A DNA stretch of 64,000 nucleotides from Cololabis saira (GCF_033807715.1 NC_084607.1:1661199-1725198); one strand, 5' to 3'. Counted from the stretch's first letter, positions 47,957 through 59,171 are shown. Program-made: numbers and translations. The notes: a model not told the origin generated them from the sequence alone.

Positions 47957-48878
47957 CAGGCCCTTCTCCCTGATGTGGCGCGCTGGCTGCTGCTGAACCC
48001 CGACGTCTGCGCCTTGATCCTATAGGCGTAATCCGCTGCTGCTCCAGATCCTTTTCTGCGACTTTCCTCGCCCCATCTTGTTTATCTTTACGTCTGCAAG
48101 TGGCGTCATTGTGGGTCTCACTTTTACAACGACTGCACCATGTCTTTCGCCTGCATGCTTTTGCTCTGTGGCCTTTTATGCCACACTTAAAGCATACAAT
48201 ATCTGCATCTCCATTGTTCCTGTATGGCGCGCTTGGCCTGGCGGGCCTTTTTCCCGCTCCCGCCGCCGACTGCATCACGTTGTCACTGGACTCTGCCGTG
48301 GTTAACTTCTCAGTATCTTCAAAACTACGCAGCTTTGTTTTGAATTGCGCAAAAGTAATGACATCCTCATTACGTGCTATATGTATTGCAAATGGTTTAA
48401 AACTTTCAGGTAGTCCCTTCAAAACCATAGCAATCAGTAAACCATCTCCCATAGTCTCACCCGCTTTCTGCAGCGCTGTAATGGCGGCCTCCGCCCTGAT
48501 GACGTAGTCAGTGACCGTTTCACTGCTTTTCTTCTGAAGCGATGTCAGCATGGTGTACAGGGTGATGATGCGGGGCTTTCCCTCCCCGGCATAATAGTCC
48601 CTTAAAATCCTCAATGCCTTTCTTCCATCGTCTGGTGCATCTCTCATAATTCATGAGAGGCTCTTATCATCCAGAAGTTGAATCAGCTCGGCGTACGCGT
48701 CCGCGTTTTTCTCACCGTCTGCCGCTACCGCGGCCGCGCCGACAGGTTCTCCCAGGACAGTATTCTTTAGTCCTAATTAGCGCAAATATCCCAACACTTT
48801 CGTCTCCCACAGTTCATACTTGGTTTCATCTCCGTCGAACATGAGTCGGGGCTGCCTGCTCGCCCCCCGTGGATCCAT
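47957..48878 (-). pseudogene. Copia gag with CCHC zinc knuckle
   Basis: Probable start ATG at 48878, shortly after the primer-binding site (MDPRGASRQPRLMFDGDETK). In-frame TAA (about 48778) and TGA (about 48653) interrupt it. The remaining frame contains [17 protein letters not shown] and a nucleocapsid knuckle [14 protein letters not shown] followed by [14 protein letters not shown]. Non-functional. Confidence 0.88.
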
Positions 48879-48971
48879 GATGCTATCTCCTAGCTGTTAG
48901 CACGCTGTCCATCACGACTTTCTATCAGCGATAAAACACCAAAAAAAAAAGAACTCTTCCCCGAGTTGCTC

Positions 48972-48985
48972 CTGGGCCCATAACC
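48972..48985 (-). other. Copia primer-binding site
   Basis: GGTTATGGGCCCAG on the minus strand immediately follows the LTR. It matches the internal initiator-tRNA-Met-type priming site known for Drosophila copia. Confidence 0.75.
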
Positions 48986-49281
48986 TGTTGAGCTTTGCAG
49001 CTTCACCAGCGTTGAACTCGGAGGCAAATATAACCGACGGAGGCAAAAATGATCTTCAGCCGCTCTGTCATATTTATTAAGACACTCGTAACAATCCAAC
49101 CTTGTTCTGTCGTGAAATCAGAACAACTGAACAGAACAGAACCGCCCTGGTCTGTGGTGATCCACGTGATGAGCAGTATGAGCCCCGGGCCTGTACACTG
49201 GCGCCTCACAGTGGTACAAATAAAACACTGCACCAATTACACTTTACCAACTGAGTACACACATAAAGAATGTTTCTTAAC

Positions 49282-49282
<1 letters not shown>
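48986..49282 (-). repeat. 5' LTR of the copia element
   Basis: 297 bp, minus strand TGTTAAG... to ...CAACA. It contains a 'gaacagaacagaacc' segment that matches the pentanucleotide array fused to the other LTR. Confidence 0.85.
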
Positions 49283-49341
<59 letters not shown>

Positions 49342-49342
49342 T
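49283..49342. repeat. (AAT)n microsatellite
   Basis: About 19 AAT units immediately outside the copia 5' LTR. Confidence 0.95.
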
Positions 49343-49629
49343 CCCTCTAGTGGACACGTAAATTACTACAATAAAATGACTTATTTGCCCTCTAGTGGAC
49401 ATATTAACCTTTTGTATTTCTTATTTATTTATTTCCTCTTTTATTTTTTGTTTGTCATTATGTTTTTCTTTTCATGTCTTTTATTTCATTGTACACGATT
49501 GCACCTGTTCTGTTAGTGTCTGTTAACATGGATAAAGAGTGTAAATGCGTATTTATCTGTTTGTGTTCAATAAAAAATTTGTTTCAAAATAAAAAAAGGC
49601 TTCCGTCCTGCCACCCCATATCCAGACAT

Positions 49630-49826
49630 ATGCAGACGATGGGAGATTGTTGTCACATGTACTACTCAGTGTACTACTACATGTACTACGCAGCCAGTAC
49701 TAGCCAGTACTCCTAGCCGTCGGCCTCTCTGCAGCCTCCATGACCTGTTGGCCCCACAACCTGAATGATTTCGGAAATGAAAATGACCTTGTTGTTGACA
49801 ACTTAGTCAAGTGGTGTGAAGATTCT
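49630..49826 (+). pseudogene. Small LINE ORF2 fragment
   Basis: Near 49760-49825 the plus strand reads NDFGNENDLVVDNLVKWCED, resembling the segment just before the RT thumb in L2/jockey-type ORF2. It is interrupted by the poly-T of the next element. Confidence 0.45.
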
Positions 49827-49918
49827 TTTTTTTTTTTTTTCCCTTGTCTGCACACATATTAATGATTGATACCATGACGGTAGAAACCAAAAGTATATAT
49901 ATGTGCATTATTACTATA

Positions 49919-49976
<58 letters not shown>

Positions 49977-50359
49977 GCATACATATGCGTACACATACAT
50001 AAATATACACATACAAACCCAGTGATATTTTTTTTTTTTTTTTTTTTTTTTTTGGGGGGGGGGGGGGGGTGACGACATCCACTGCCAATCCAGGAAGCAG
50101 GAACACACGGAAACACGTCAAGCACTGGAAATCTGCAACAAAAAACCACAAACAAAGCACGAAACCGGCACGGAGCCAACCAAAACAATAACAGCAATCG
50201 ACCTAAATCTTGAGATCTGATCGCAGTCTGAGCTAAGCTAGCGCTACCGCTACCTAAACCCAAAAACTAGAGAGCCAGCATGCAGGTGAACAAGCCAGTG
50301 TGTATGTCTATGTGTGTGTGTGTGTGTATGTATATGATCATGTTTGTGTGTGTGTGTGT

Positions 50360-50431
<72 letters not shown>

Positions 50432-51059
50432 TGTGTGTAATAAACCAAACAAAGCTCCACCTGAAGTGCATCTATAGTGGGGGAGGGGGGGGAGCAACCC
50501 CGCCACCCGCGAGACCAGAGGCCGACACGGAAGAGCCCGGAACCCAGGCCACCGGCTACCCCACAGAGGGGAGAAGTAGGAGGGAGGCAACCCACCGCCT
50601 GCGAGGACCCCCCCCCCCCCGGCGGCGGCCGAGGGGGCCCGCGGGCGGGGCCCCCACGGCGCGGGAAGAAGCAGCCAGGGATCCCGCGGCGGCGGACCGC
50701 GACCCAGGCAATCCCCGGCCACCCGGTCCGGGCCGGACACGCGGCCAGGAGGCCCTCACCCTTCAGGCCAACGACCCCCACCCGGCAGGGGGCCAGTCCG
50801 CCCGGAGAGACAGAGCCGCCCCGGCCGCCGACGCAGGCAGGCGCACCCGCCCCCCACGAAGTGGCCCTCCAAGACCAGAGGTGCGCCCCGCCGCAGAGGC
50901 AGCGGGGGGGGACCGGAGACGGGCCCGGAGAGAGGGAACCCCCCAACAGGGCGACACCCGTGCAGGCCCGACAACGGAGGGCCCCAGACCCAGGCATCCC
51001 ATTCATTCATCCATTCACCTATCCGATATCTATACTAATAATAATATGATATACTATAC

Positions 51060-51100
<41 letters not shown>

Positions 51101-52530
51101 AATAACCATCTTTGTACAATATAATATTGATACATTATTAAGTTTTTGATGTCCTGCCAATGGAGGCTCAAATCCTCCATGGCAGGACCCTTCCATACCG
51201 CATTCTCACCGGCACAGACACACAATCACGCACCGTTTCCCCCTCCCCGGGGGGGTCCAGCACCGCCAGAAGGCACCCCAGGCTGCACGGCGAGCCCCGC
51301 CAGGCCCGGGTATCCCGACCCACCTGTCCCAGGCCGGTGAGGGAACGCGGGTGATGTGGGACCCCCTCCCGCCCCTGGTGTTGAGTGCATGTGATTAATG
51401 CCATAAAAACAGGGAGGGGGGAGGGCCAAGTATCGATATGACACCGACCCCCCCCCCTCCCGAACTACGTGTCCTTGTCAAATGTATTTATTAAGTGTTG
51501 AATGTGCAGTGTCTACTTTGCTGTTAAAACCGTGAGGCGGGGAGTGCCGGGCCACACGGGACAATGCCCCCCACGACCCGGACCCCCCGCCCTTCGCCTA
51601 TGTGCGTAAGAATCGTGTAGGGGGGGGAGGAGGGGGAGCGGAGGCCGAAGCCAGGAAGCAGGACCAGCAGAGCCTGCCCTGGAAGGACGCCCACGTTCCC
51701 CCACCGGCCATCCAGTAGACGGGGGCCGGCCCTCCGAGCCGGGCCAGGGCCCCACCGTACCTCCACGGTCGCCCCCGTCGCTGCCGGAGCCCCCAGACGG
51801 AGGGGGAAACGGTCCAACATCCTCCCATTCATACTGACAACATAAGACATAGATACCTGGGAATGGTGCCACCCCGCCGCCGCGCCCGCCCGTGCACCCC
51901 CCGGTCAGGGGAGGCCCGATCCCCGGACCCGGCCCCCCCCCCCCCCCCCCCCGAGGCCACCCCGGCGGACACCCCAAGGGTCATGGAGTCCCCACATCCG
52001 CAGGGGCACTCGGCCCCCGCCCAGCGACGGAGGACCAAGGCAGCAATGCCCCCCAGCGCAGACAGCCACCCCCCACCCAGGCAGGGCCGGGCCCTCCGAG
52101 TGGGACCCCCCCGTCCACGGCCCAGCCCCCCCCGGGAGACCCGGAGACGCCCAAGCCACAGCCCCCCGCCCGAGCCCTCCCCAGCCACCCCCCCCACCGC
52201 CATGAGGTACCCCCCCCCCCACAGGCCCCCAAGGCCCCCACCGGCCAGGAACAGGGCCCCGCGGCCCCCCCCCCAGGGGCCACCGGAGGCCCCCGCCCCA
52301 GACCCCCCAAGCCGACCCCCAACCCCAAGAGGCAGACATTATCTCACTACTAATATGATCTGATAAAAGATTCCTAAAATGGTTGATACATAAACTGGAT
52401 TTTTGTTTCCAATTTACTAGAATGGTTTTCTTTGCGATACATAAGGCAGTGAGAACCCGGTGTGTCCAATTAGGATCTAACCTAATTGGTGTGAAGATTC
52501 TTAACAGCTCAATCTGACAAAGACCAAAAA
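49827..52530 (-). mobile_element. 5'-truncated L1/Tx1-like LINE tail with GC-rich 3' region
   Basis: Minus orientation: the ORF2 C-terminus (52330-52535) is followed by about 2 kb of strongly GC-rich DNA and then a poly(A) end, seen as poly-T at 49827. 'ggtgtgaagattctt' occurs at 49812 and again at 52489, near the two ends. It includes (AT)n 49921-49974, T23/G17 homopolymers 50030-50069 and (GT)n 50310-50431. Confidence 0.6.
50460..52330. repeat. Very GC-rich, C-run-dense region
   Basis: Dense CCCC/GGGG runs and proline/glycine-biased open frames on both strands, split by an AT-rich (AAT)n patch at 51050-51150. I see no domain or codon pattern of a real gene, only compositional ORFs. Confidence 0.6.
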
Positions 52531-52535
52531 CACCT
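52330..52535 (-). pseudogene. L1/Tx1-like ORF2 C-terminus
   Basis: Reads THRVLTALCIAKKTILVNWK, then INHFRNLLSDHISSEIM, typical of the last segment of L1-like ORF2. Truncated upstream at the interferon duplication boundary. Confidence 0.6.
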
Positions 52536-52678
52536 GACCCTGTTAGCATCGTAGCATCGTTAGCATGTTACCTGTTAGCATCGTAGCATGTTACCTGTTA
52601 GCATCGTAGCATCGTTAGCATGTTAGCTGTTAGCATCGTAGCGTCGTTAGCATGTTAGCTGTTAGCATCATAGCTACG
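52536..52678. repeat. (gttagcatcgtagcat)n minisatellite
   Basis: About nine units of gttagcatcgtagcatc / gttagcatgttacct. The second interferon unit has the same start (60035-60083) with fewer copies. Confidence 0.85.
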
Positions 52679-52801
52679 AATGTCGGCTCCTGCGTGTTTT
52701 TACGAGGCAACGGTTGTTCTTTCTTTAAACATTAAAGTTTAAACTTTGACGTCTCCATCTCTGAATGAAACAACACGGACACGGCTGGACGATCACATGG
52801 T

Positions 52802-52807
52802 TTTATT
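52802..52807 (-). other. Poly(A) signal of the first interferon gene
   Basis: AATAAA on the minus strand, about 250 nt after the stop codon at 53057. The duplicate gene has the same hexamer at 60212-60217. Confidence 0.6.
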
Positions 52808-52849
52808 TTACACCGTAAAAAAATACAAAAGTACAAAAGTATTTGGGTC

Positions 52850-52966
52850 AACAGTTGATCAATAAATAAACAATAAATAAATATATAAATAAGAAACTAT
52901 AAATAGATAATAAATATTTATAAATATATCAATAAAAAAAATATAAATAGATAATAAATATTTGAG
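52850..52966 (-). promoter_or_regulatory. AU-rich element in the interferon 3' UTR
   Basis: On the minus strand there are about nine ATTTA pentamers, several overlapping as ATTTATTTA. This is characteristic of short-lived cytokine mRNAs. It is conserved in the second copy (60262-60372). Confidence 0.7.
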
Positions 52967-53056
52967 AGGAGCTTATTGCTAGGGGGAGGAGCTTGTTGCT
53001 AGGGGGAGGAGCTTATTGCTAGGGGGAGGAGCTTGTTGTTAGGGGGGAGCTTGTTA

Positions 53057-56000
53057 CTAGGGGGAGGAGCTTGTTGCTAGGTCGTTCCCCAACCGATCCA
53101 GCTGGAATAGATGATCCCTGGTTTCCATCCTGATGAGCTCCCATCCAGTACTACAGTCAGTACTACAGTCAGTACTACAGCCCTGGAACACAGTACACAA
53201 ACAAACACTTTATTATTATAATTATTACTTATCCTAGAAAGTGAAAGTCTACTTGAAATAGGTGAAAATTGTTGTTTTTTACGGGGCTAATTTGCACCAA
53301 TGAAGGTCAAGTACCTGCCTGCGCCATCTGTCCTGGTCCTGGTCCTGGACCTGGACCAGGACCAGGACCAGGACCAGGACCAGGACCAGGACCAGGACCA
53401 GGACCAGGACCAGGACCAGGACCAGGTTTCTTCCTCCTAAAGGGGAGTTTTTCTTGCCACTGCTTGGCTTAAGGTTTTTCTCCCACTAGGGGAGTTTTTA
53501 CCTGCCATTGTTTATGTAATAATTGATCAGGGGATTATGTTCATGTTCCTGTTTTAATAGATGCTAAATAAATAAAAACTGAATTGAATTGAATTGAACC
53601 AGTCCCAGTACTTCCAGTATAGAACACACACCAGTACCACACTAGCATTTGTACTTACATTGAGGTCCAGACTTTTCTTCAGTCTTCTGAAGTAACGGTT
53701 CAGTTTTTTGTTCACGTGCTGCTTCTGCTGCGACACCTGGAACACAGGAAGTTAGAGGTGAAACATCTGCAGCAGCTAGAACATCTGGAACATCTGCAGC
53801 AGCTAGAACATCTGGAACACCTGGAGCAGCTAGAACATCTGCAGCAGCTAGAACATCTGGAACACCTGGAGCAGCTAGAACATCTGCAGCAGCTAGAACA
53901 TCTGGAACACCTGGAGCAGCTAGAACATCTGGAGCAGCTAGAACATCTGCAGCAGCTAGAACATCTGGAGCAGCTACAACATCTGGATCAACTAGAACAT
54001 CTGGAGCAGCTACAACATCTGGAGCAGCTAGAACACCTGGAGCAGCTAGAACACCTGGAGCAGCTAGAACATCTGCAGCAGCTAGAACATCTGGAGCAGC
54101 TATAACATCTGCAGCAGCTAGAACATCTGGAGCAGCCACAACATCTGGAGCAGCTAGAACATCTGGAGCAGCTAGAACATCTGGAGGGGGAACTCACGCA
54201 GGCGCTGAGCTCCACTTCCTGCCGGTGCAGACTCAGCAGGAAGTGCTGCGTCTTCACGGCGTCCCAGCCGGCACAGGAGAAGTTGTTCTGCCGGTAGAGA
54301 CGGAGGAGCTGCCTCAGGACGTCTCTGATGAACCGCAGCTGGACGTCCACCTGGGGGACAGGACAGGTGAGACAGAGGACAGGTGAGACAGAGGACAGAT
54401 GAGACCCGCTGATAACCAGATAAACGCTGCTAAACGCTAGTAAACGCTGCTAAACGCTAGTAAACACTGGTAAATGCTGGTAAACGCAGCTAAACGCCGG
54501 TAAACGCCGGTAAACGTTAGTAAACGCTAGTAAACGCTGGTAAACGCAGCTAAACGCTGGTAAATGCTGCTAAACGCCGGTAAACGCCAGTAAACGCTGC
54601 TAAACGCTGCTAAACGCTGCTAAACGCTGGTAAACGCTGGTAAACGCTAGTAAACGCTGCTAAACGCTGGTAAACGCTGGTAAACGCTAGTAAACGCTGG
54701 TAAACGCTGGTAAATGCTAGTAAACGCTGGTAAACGCTGGTAAACGCTAGTAAACGCTGCTAAACGCTGGTAAACGCTGGTAAACGCTGCTAAACGCTGC
54801 TAAACGCTGCTAAACGCTGGTAAACGCTGGTAAACGCTGGTAAACGCTAGTAGACGCTGGTAAACGCAGCTAAACGCTGGTAAACGCCGGTAAACGCTGG
54901 TAAACGCTAGTAAACGCTGGTAAACGCTAGTAAACGCTAGTAAACGCTGGTAAACGCTGGTAAATGCCGGTAAACGCTGGTAAACGCTAGTAAGCGCTGG
55001 TAAACGCTAGTAAACGCTGGTAAACGCTGGTAAACGCCGGTAAACGCTTTTAAATGCTGGTAAACGCTAGTAAACGCTAGTAAACGCTGGTAAACGCTTG
55101 TAAACGCTAGTAAACGCTGGTAAACGCTAGTAAATGCTGGTAAACGCAGCTAAACGCTGGTAAACGCTTTTAAACGCTAGTAAACACTAGTAAACGCAGC
55201 TAAACGCTGGTAAACGCTAGTAAACGCTGGTAAACGCTGGTAAACGCTAGTAAACGCTGGTAAACGCTGGTAAACGCCGGTAAACGCTTTTAAACGCTAG
55301 TAAACGCTGGTAAACGCCGGTAAACGCTGGTAAACGCCGGTAAACGCCGGTAAACGCTGGTAAACGCTGGTAAACGCCGGTAAACGCTTTTAAACGCTAG
55401 TAAACGCTTTTAAACGCTAGTAAACGCTGGTAAACGCCGGTAAACGCTTGTAAACGCTGGTAAACGCTGGTAAACGCTGGTAAACGCCGGTAAACACTTT
55501 TAAACGCTAGTAAACGCTTTTAAACGCTAGTAAACGCTGGTAAACGCTAGTAAACGCTGGTAAACGCTGGTAAACGCCGGTAAACGCTTTTAAACGCTGG
55601 TAAATGCTGGTAAACGCTGGTAAACGCTAGTAAACTCTGGTAAACACCGGTAAACGCTTGTAAACGCTAGTAAACGCTGGTAAACGCTAGTAAATGCTGG
55701 TAAACGCCGGTAAACGCTAGTAAACGCTGGTAAACGCTAGTAAATGCTGGTAAACGCTGGTAAACGCTAGTAAACGCTGGTAAACGCTGGTAAACGCCGG
55801 TAAACGCTTTTAAACGCTGGTAAATGCTGGTAAACGCTGGTAAACGCTAGTAAACTCTGGTAAACACCGGTAAACGCTTGTAAACGCTAGTAAACGCTGG
55901 TAAACGCTAGTAAATGCTGGTAAACGCAGCTAAACGCTGGTAAACACTTTTAAACGCTAGTAAACGCTGGTAAACGCAGCTAAACGCAGCTAAACGCCGG

Positions 56001-57373
56001 TAAACGCCGGTAAACGCTAGTAAACGCTGGTAAACGCTGGTAAACGCTGGTAAACGCTAGTAAACGCTGGTAAACGCAGCTAAACGCTGGTAAACGCTTT
56101 TAAACGCTAGTAAACGCTGGTAAACGCAGCTAAACGCCGGTAAACGCTAGTAAACGCCGGTAAACGCTAGTAAACGCTGGTAAACGCTGGTAAACGCTGG
56201 TAAACGCTAGTAAACGCTGGTAAACGCTGGTAAACGCTTTTAAACGCTAGTAAACGCTGGTAAACGCCGGTAAACGCTAGTAAACGCCGGTAAACGCTGG
56301 TAAACGCTTGTAAACGCCGGTAAACGCCGGTAAACGCTAGTAAACGCTGGTAAACGCTGGTAAACGCTAGTAAACGCCGGTAAACGCAGCTAAACGCTGG
56401 TAAGCGCCGGTAAACGCTGGTTACCTGTTTAGTCCTGACGTTGTCGTAGAGTCCGTAGGGGAAGGAGACGGGACTGTCCTCGTCCTCGGGGAGGGAGCCG
56501 CCCTGAAAACACAGAACACAGGACAAAAAAACACTTTATTATTATAATTACTTGTCCTTGAAAGGGAAAGTTTACTAGAAACAGGTGAAAATTGATGTTT
56601 TTTACGGGGCTAATTTGCACCAATGAAAGTCAAATACTCAATACCGAGTACCCAGAATGGACCAATCAGATGAAGGGGTTTTTGGCGTCTAGCGTCGCCA
56701 TGGTAACGCTTTTGAAAGAGAAAAGTAACGCGCGTAGTCGAAAGGGAACAGAAAGAAGACTAAGCTTATTTTATCTGTCCCTTTTTCCTAAGAAATCACA
56801 TTTCAATTAATGTAATAATAAAAAAAACAAAAACAAATTACAAATTACCCAATTTAAAAAAATAACACTTTCCAATAAACATTATAAAAAAATAAAAAAA
56901 ACAATACTTATTCTTTGTTTTTTTTTGTTGATTTTGGTTTTTTTCTTTCCCTTTTTATTAATCATTAAGTTGTTTTTTCCAGTGATGAGTCTTGTTTTAA
57001 GTTTAATGAGATTTTTTTGACTAAAAATGAGACATTTTAACTAGAAATAAGACAAATATTCTTGTTAAGATTTTGGGTTTTTGCAGTGCACCCCCTAATA
57101 AGAATATATATATAAAAAATAAAATTAACCAAGACTACAACAAAGTTATAAAATAAACTATCTTTGGTCAGACCCAGATATTATTCTGGATTATTTCCTC
57201 ACCATCTCCTGGACCAGGACCATGGATTGGTTCCTCAGGTCTCCGTACTCCGTCAGCCAATCACAGCGCAGCGCCGGGGCCGGGGTCAGGCTCAGGGTCA
57301 GGGGGGCCGCCGCGGCGGTTGCCATGGTAACCAGGAGGAGCAGGATGCTGAGGAGGGTCGCGGTGGTTGCCAT
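53057..57373 (-). CDS. Type I interferon, complete five-exon gene (copy A)
   Basis: Exons on the minus strand: 57373-57203, 56502-56425, 54350-54198, 53736-53659 and 53182-53057. All introns are phase 0 with GT-AG ends, giving 201 aa. The five-exon, four-intron, all-phase-0 layout is the hallmark of fish type I interferons. The N-terminus (MATTATLLSILLLLVTMATA) is a signal peptide. The mature part begins near LRCDWLTEYGDLRNQSMVLV. Later landmarks are FIRDVLRQLLRLYRQNNFSC, HFLLSLHRQEVELSAC and KKLNRYFRRLKKSLDL. Secreted antiviral cytokine acting through class II cytokine receptors (family knowledge). Sequons NQS and NFS are present. The last exon has an odd CSTD repeat before GWELIRMETRD. The subgroup (d, h or other) is not resolved. 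The start at 57373 is the first ATG in frame; upstream in-frame sequence is Glu-rich and lacks ATG. Confidence 0.92.
53335..53427. repeat. (GGACCA)n hexanucleotide array
   Basis: About 14 units, in the last intron of interferon copy A. Copy B has only about four units (60795-60838). Confidence 0.9.
53755..54190. repeat. 12-15-bp minisatellite in interferon intron 3 (copy A)
   Basis: Units such as cagctagaacatctggag / cagctagaacacctggag, about 25 copies. The first units resemble the exon-4 acceptor edge (cacctggaaca). Copy B has a shorter version at 60990-61165. Confidence 0.85.
54415..56420. repeat. 2-kb decamer array in interferon intron 2 (copy A)
   Basis: About 200 units of 10 bp (taaacgctgg, taaacgctag, taaacgccgg, taaacgcagc, taaacgcttt). 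It ends at the exon-2 donor, whose own intronic bases GTAACCAGCG look like one unit. The homologous intron of copy B carries about 178 units. Confidence 0.95.
56530..57190. other. Interferon intron 1 (copy A) with MITE fragment
   Basis: Contains a partial foldback-MITE end (56975-57090, 'gatgagtcttgttttaagtt' to 'tttttgcagtg') and AT-rich DNA. Closely matched by 63285-63950 in copy B. Confidence 0.7.
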
Positions 57374-57431
57374 GGTAGCCAGGACGAGGATGCAGAAGAT
57401 GCTGTGTGTGTTTCTGACATGATGAACACGT

Positions 57432-57481
57432 GAACTTATACCGGAGGAAAGAAGACGGGAAAGTGAAAGCGTGAAAGTCCC
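57432..57481 (-). promoter_or_regulatory. Interferon core promoter: kB-like site, ISRE and TATA box
   Basis: Upstream of the copy A start: GGGACTTTC (57481-57473, minus strand), then GAAAGTGAAA (57459-57468, plus strand, ISRE/IRF consensus GAAANNGAAA), then TATAAG (57440-57435, minus). The order and tight spacing fit a virus-inducible interferon promoter driven by IRF3/7 and NF-kB (family knowledge). The TATA lies about 62 bp before the ATG. Confidence 0.75.
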
Positions 57482-57544
57482 AGGACTGGTTTTCTCCTCC
57501 TCTTCCTCCTCTTCCTCCTCTTCTGTTGCTGCGTCTGACACGCC

Positions 57545-58430
57545 CAGCTGTAATCTGATTACTCTCCATGCATCAGTCCAAATATCATCTACGTGATTTT
57601 TGTTAATTTATTTGTACAAAAAGCTAGAAAAGAGACTAAAAGGAGACGTTTCTATCTGTTCTGGGAGTTAAACTACTAACTTTACCAACGTGCAGCTCAT
57701 TTTCGGTTTACAAAAAAATTATTTTTGTAGAACAATCTGTGAAAGCTACAAATGTTAATGTTTATTTGTTTTTGTTTGTTGCTGCTCTCTGATATTTATA
57801 TTAAAAAAATCTGATTCCACATCAGTCAGGAATAAACGGGATCTGAGTGATTTCTGCTGCAAATTAATAAATAATCTTATCATTTAAAAGTGTTTTTCTA
57901 TCAGAAGCTGCAGAAATATCACATTGATCAGTAATTGATGAGCTCATTGATCAGAGCAGCTGCTGCACTTTTTCTTTTTTCTTTCTCTGAAATTCCCTCA
58001 CTTTCTGTTTCCACACGGCACCGGAAGTGACGAGCCGGGCTCTTCAAAATAAAGGTCCCGCCCCGAGTTTGTGAAGAAATAATCGTTTATAACAACAAAA
58101 GATCAAACATAAAACTACTGTAAACTGCCGGAATCCTCTCCATACTAAACAGATCGGCACCCCGGGGTGCTTCGGGAGGTTTGGGGCCGTTTTCGTGAGG
58201 GTTTCGCTGGGGGGGCTTTTATTTTGAAGGCGGTTTTCTCTCAGACTCGGTTTCCGGTTTTCTGTTTCAGATTCGAACCTTCACTTTCTGGTTGTCATGG
58301 AAACTCTAGCAATGATTCAATCCTGCAGTTTTACATCATGAAATAAGAACAACCTGTAGATGTTGAAGCAAAAAGAAACAGTTTGACTGGCTGTTCAACT
58401 ACCTCTTTTGAAGTTAAATGTATTCATTTT
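57545..58430. other. Upstream region of interferon copy A
   Basis: No supported gene. AT-rich DNA with scattered 'gctgcagaaa' motifs. It borders the tail of the inverted bicistronic element at about 58430. Confidence 0.5.
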
Positions 58431-59171
58431 TGTTAGAATCAGAATCAGAAAAAGCTTTATTGCCAAGTCAGACATAAATCAGACGAGAGAACTTGACTCC
58501 GGTTCACACCGATGGCTCCGTTAATACGGACGCCATTTTTTAGAGGAAGGATGACACTGGGATGGAGGGGAGGGAAAAAAAGGATCTTCACACTGTGTAT
58601 TAATACCTAGTGTCAAGGTGCAAAAGAAAACACCTCAGCACAGAAAAGCAACATACACACAACAAAACAACATCATAACTTGTGGTTATTTGGGGGTGGG
58701 CAAGTCGGGGCGGGGGGATCCCGGCACAGTTCATCCAAGTGAGGGCCGCGGCTTCCGTGGCGCTCGAACTCGGTGTCCGTGTCAGGGGGGCTGATAGGAA
58801 GGGGGCCGAGGAAGGCGTTGAAGATGGGGGGGGTTGTGGTTATCAGTAAGTGTGTGTGTGTGAGCGGAAAGTCTGTGAAACTTCGCCCCAGAGCTGCTCC
58901 TCAGCCATTGTCCTTGATGTTATCAGACGGCCCGGTCAGTTCTGAAACAGGTCCACAGATGTTCCTGAGAGGGGAGGGTTAGTGGGGGCAGAGCTGCTTG
59001 TTTACATTCCACCAGGGAGATTGTGACCATAGTGATCGGCCAAACCGCTCTGTCAAGGTCAGATTGTAGAATATACAATTGAAAGAAAGGAAACAGGCAG
59101 ACTCCAGTAATTTTCCGTCTGCCGTTAAGTCTCTGATTCCTCAATGCGACTCCAAACAGACGAATTTGTGA

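Larger units (their letters stand above)
40073..49282 (-). mobile_element. Ty1/copia LTR retrotransposon, broken and multiply invaded
   Basis: Reads right to left: 5' LTR 49282-48986, primer-binding site GGTTATGGGCCCAG (48985-48972), gag with CCHC knuckle, protease, integrase, reverse transcriptase and RNase H in the copia order, polypurine tract GTGGGGAGG (about 40214-40222), and a half-length 3' LTR (40213-40073). Stops, frameshifts and an integrase deletion inactivate it. DNA transposons at 40544-41325, 41363-41996, 42265-43115 and 43770-44650, plus a composite at 44953-46466, interrupt the coding region. Confidence 0.92.

Noticed and set aside
50338..52363. Pro/Gly/Arg-rich ORFs up to 239 codons in the GC-rich block
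   Set aside because: Compositional ORFs present in all frames. They start in a (GT)n tract or in C-runs, and no domain is recognisable.
53716..54139. Leu/Glu/His-rich and Ala/Asp/Val-rich ORFs in interferon intron 3
   Set aside because: Translations of the cagctagaacatctggag array. They lie between exons 3 and 4 of the interferon gene.
57374..57541. N-terminal extension of interferon copy A (Glu-rich, GTG start)
   Set aside because: It would place coding sequence across the TATA box and ISRE. The in-frame ATG at 57373 gives a proper signal peptide.
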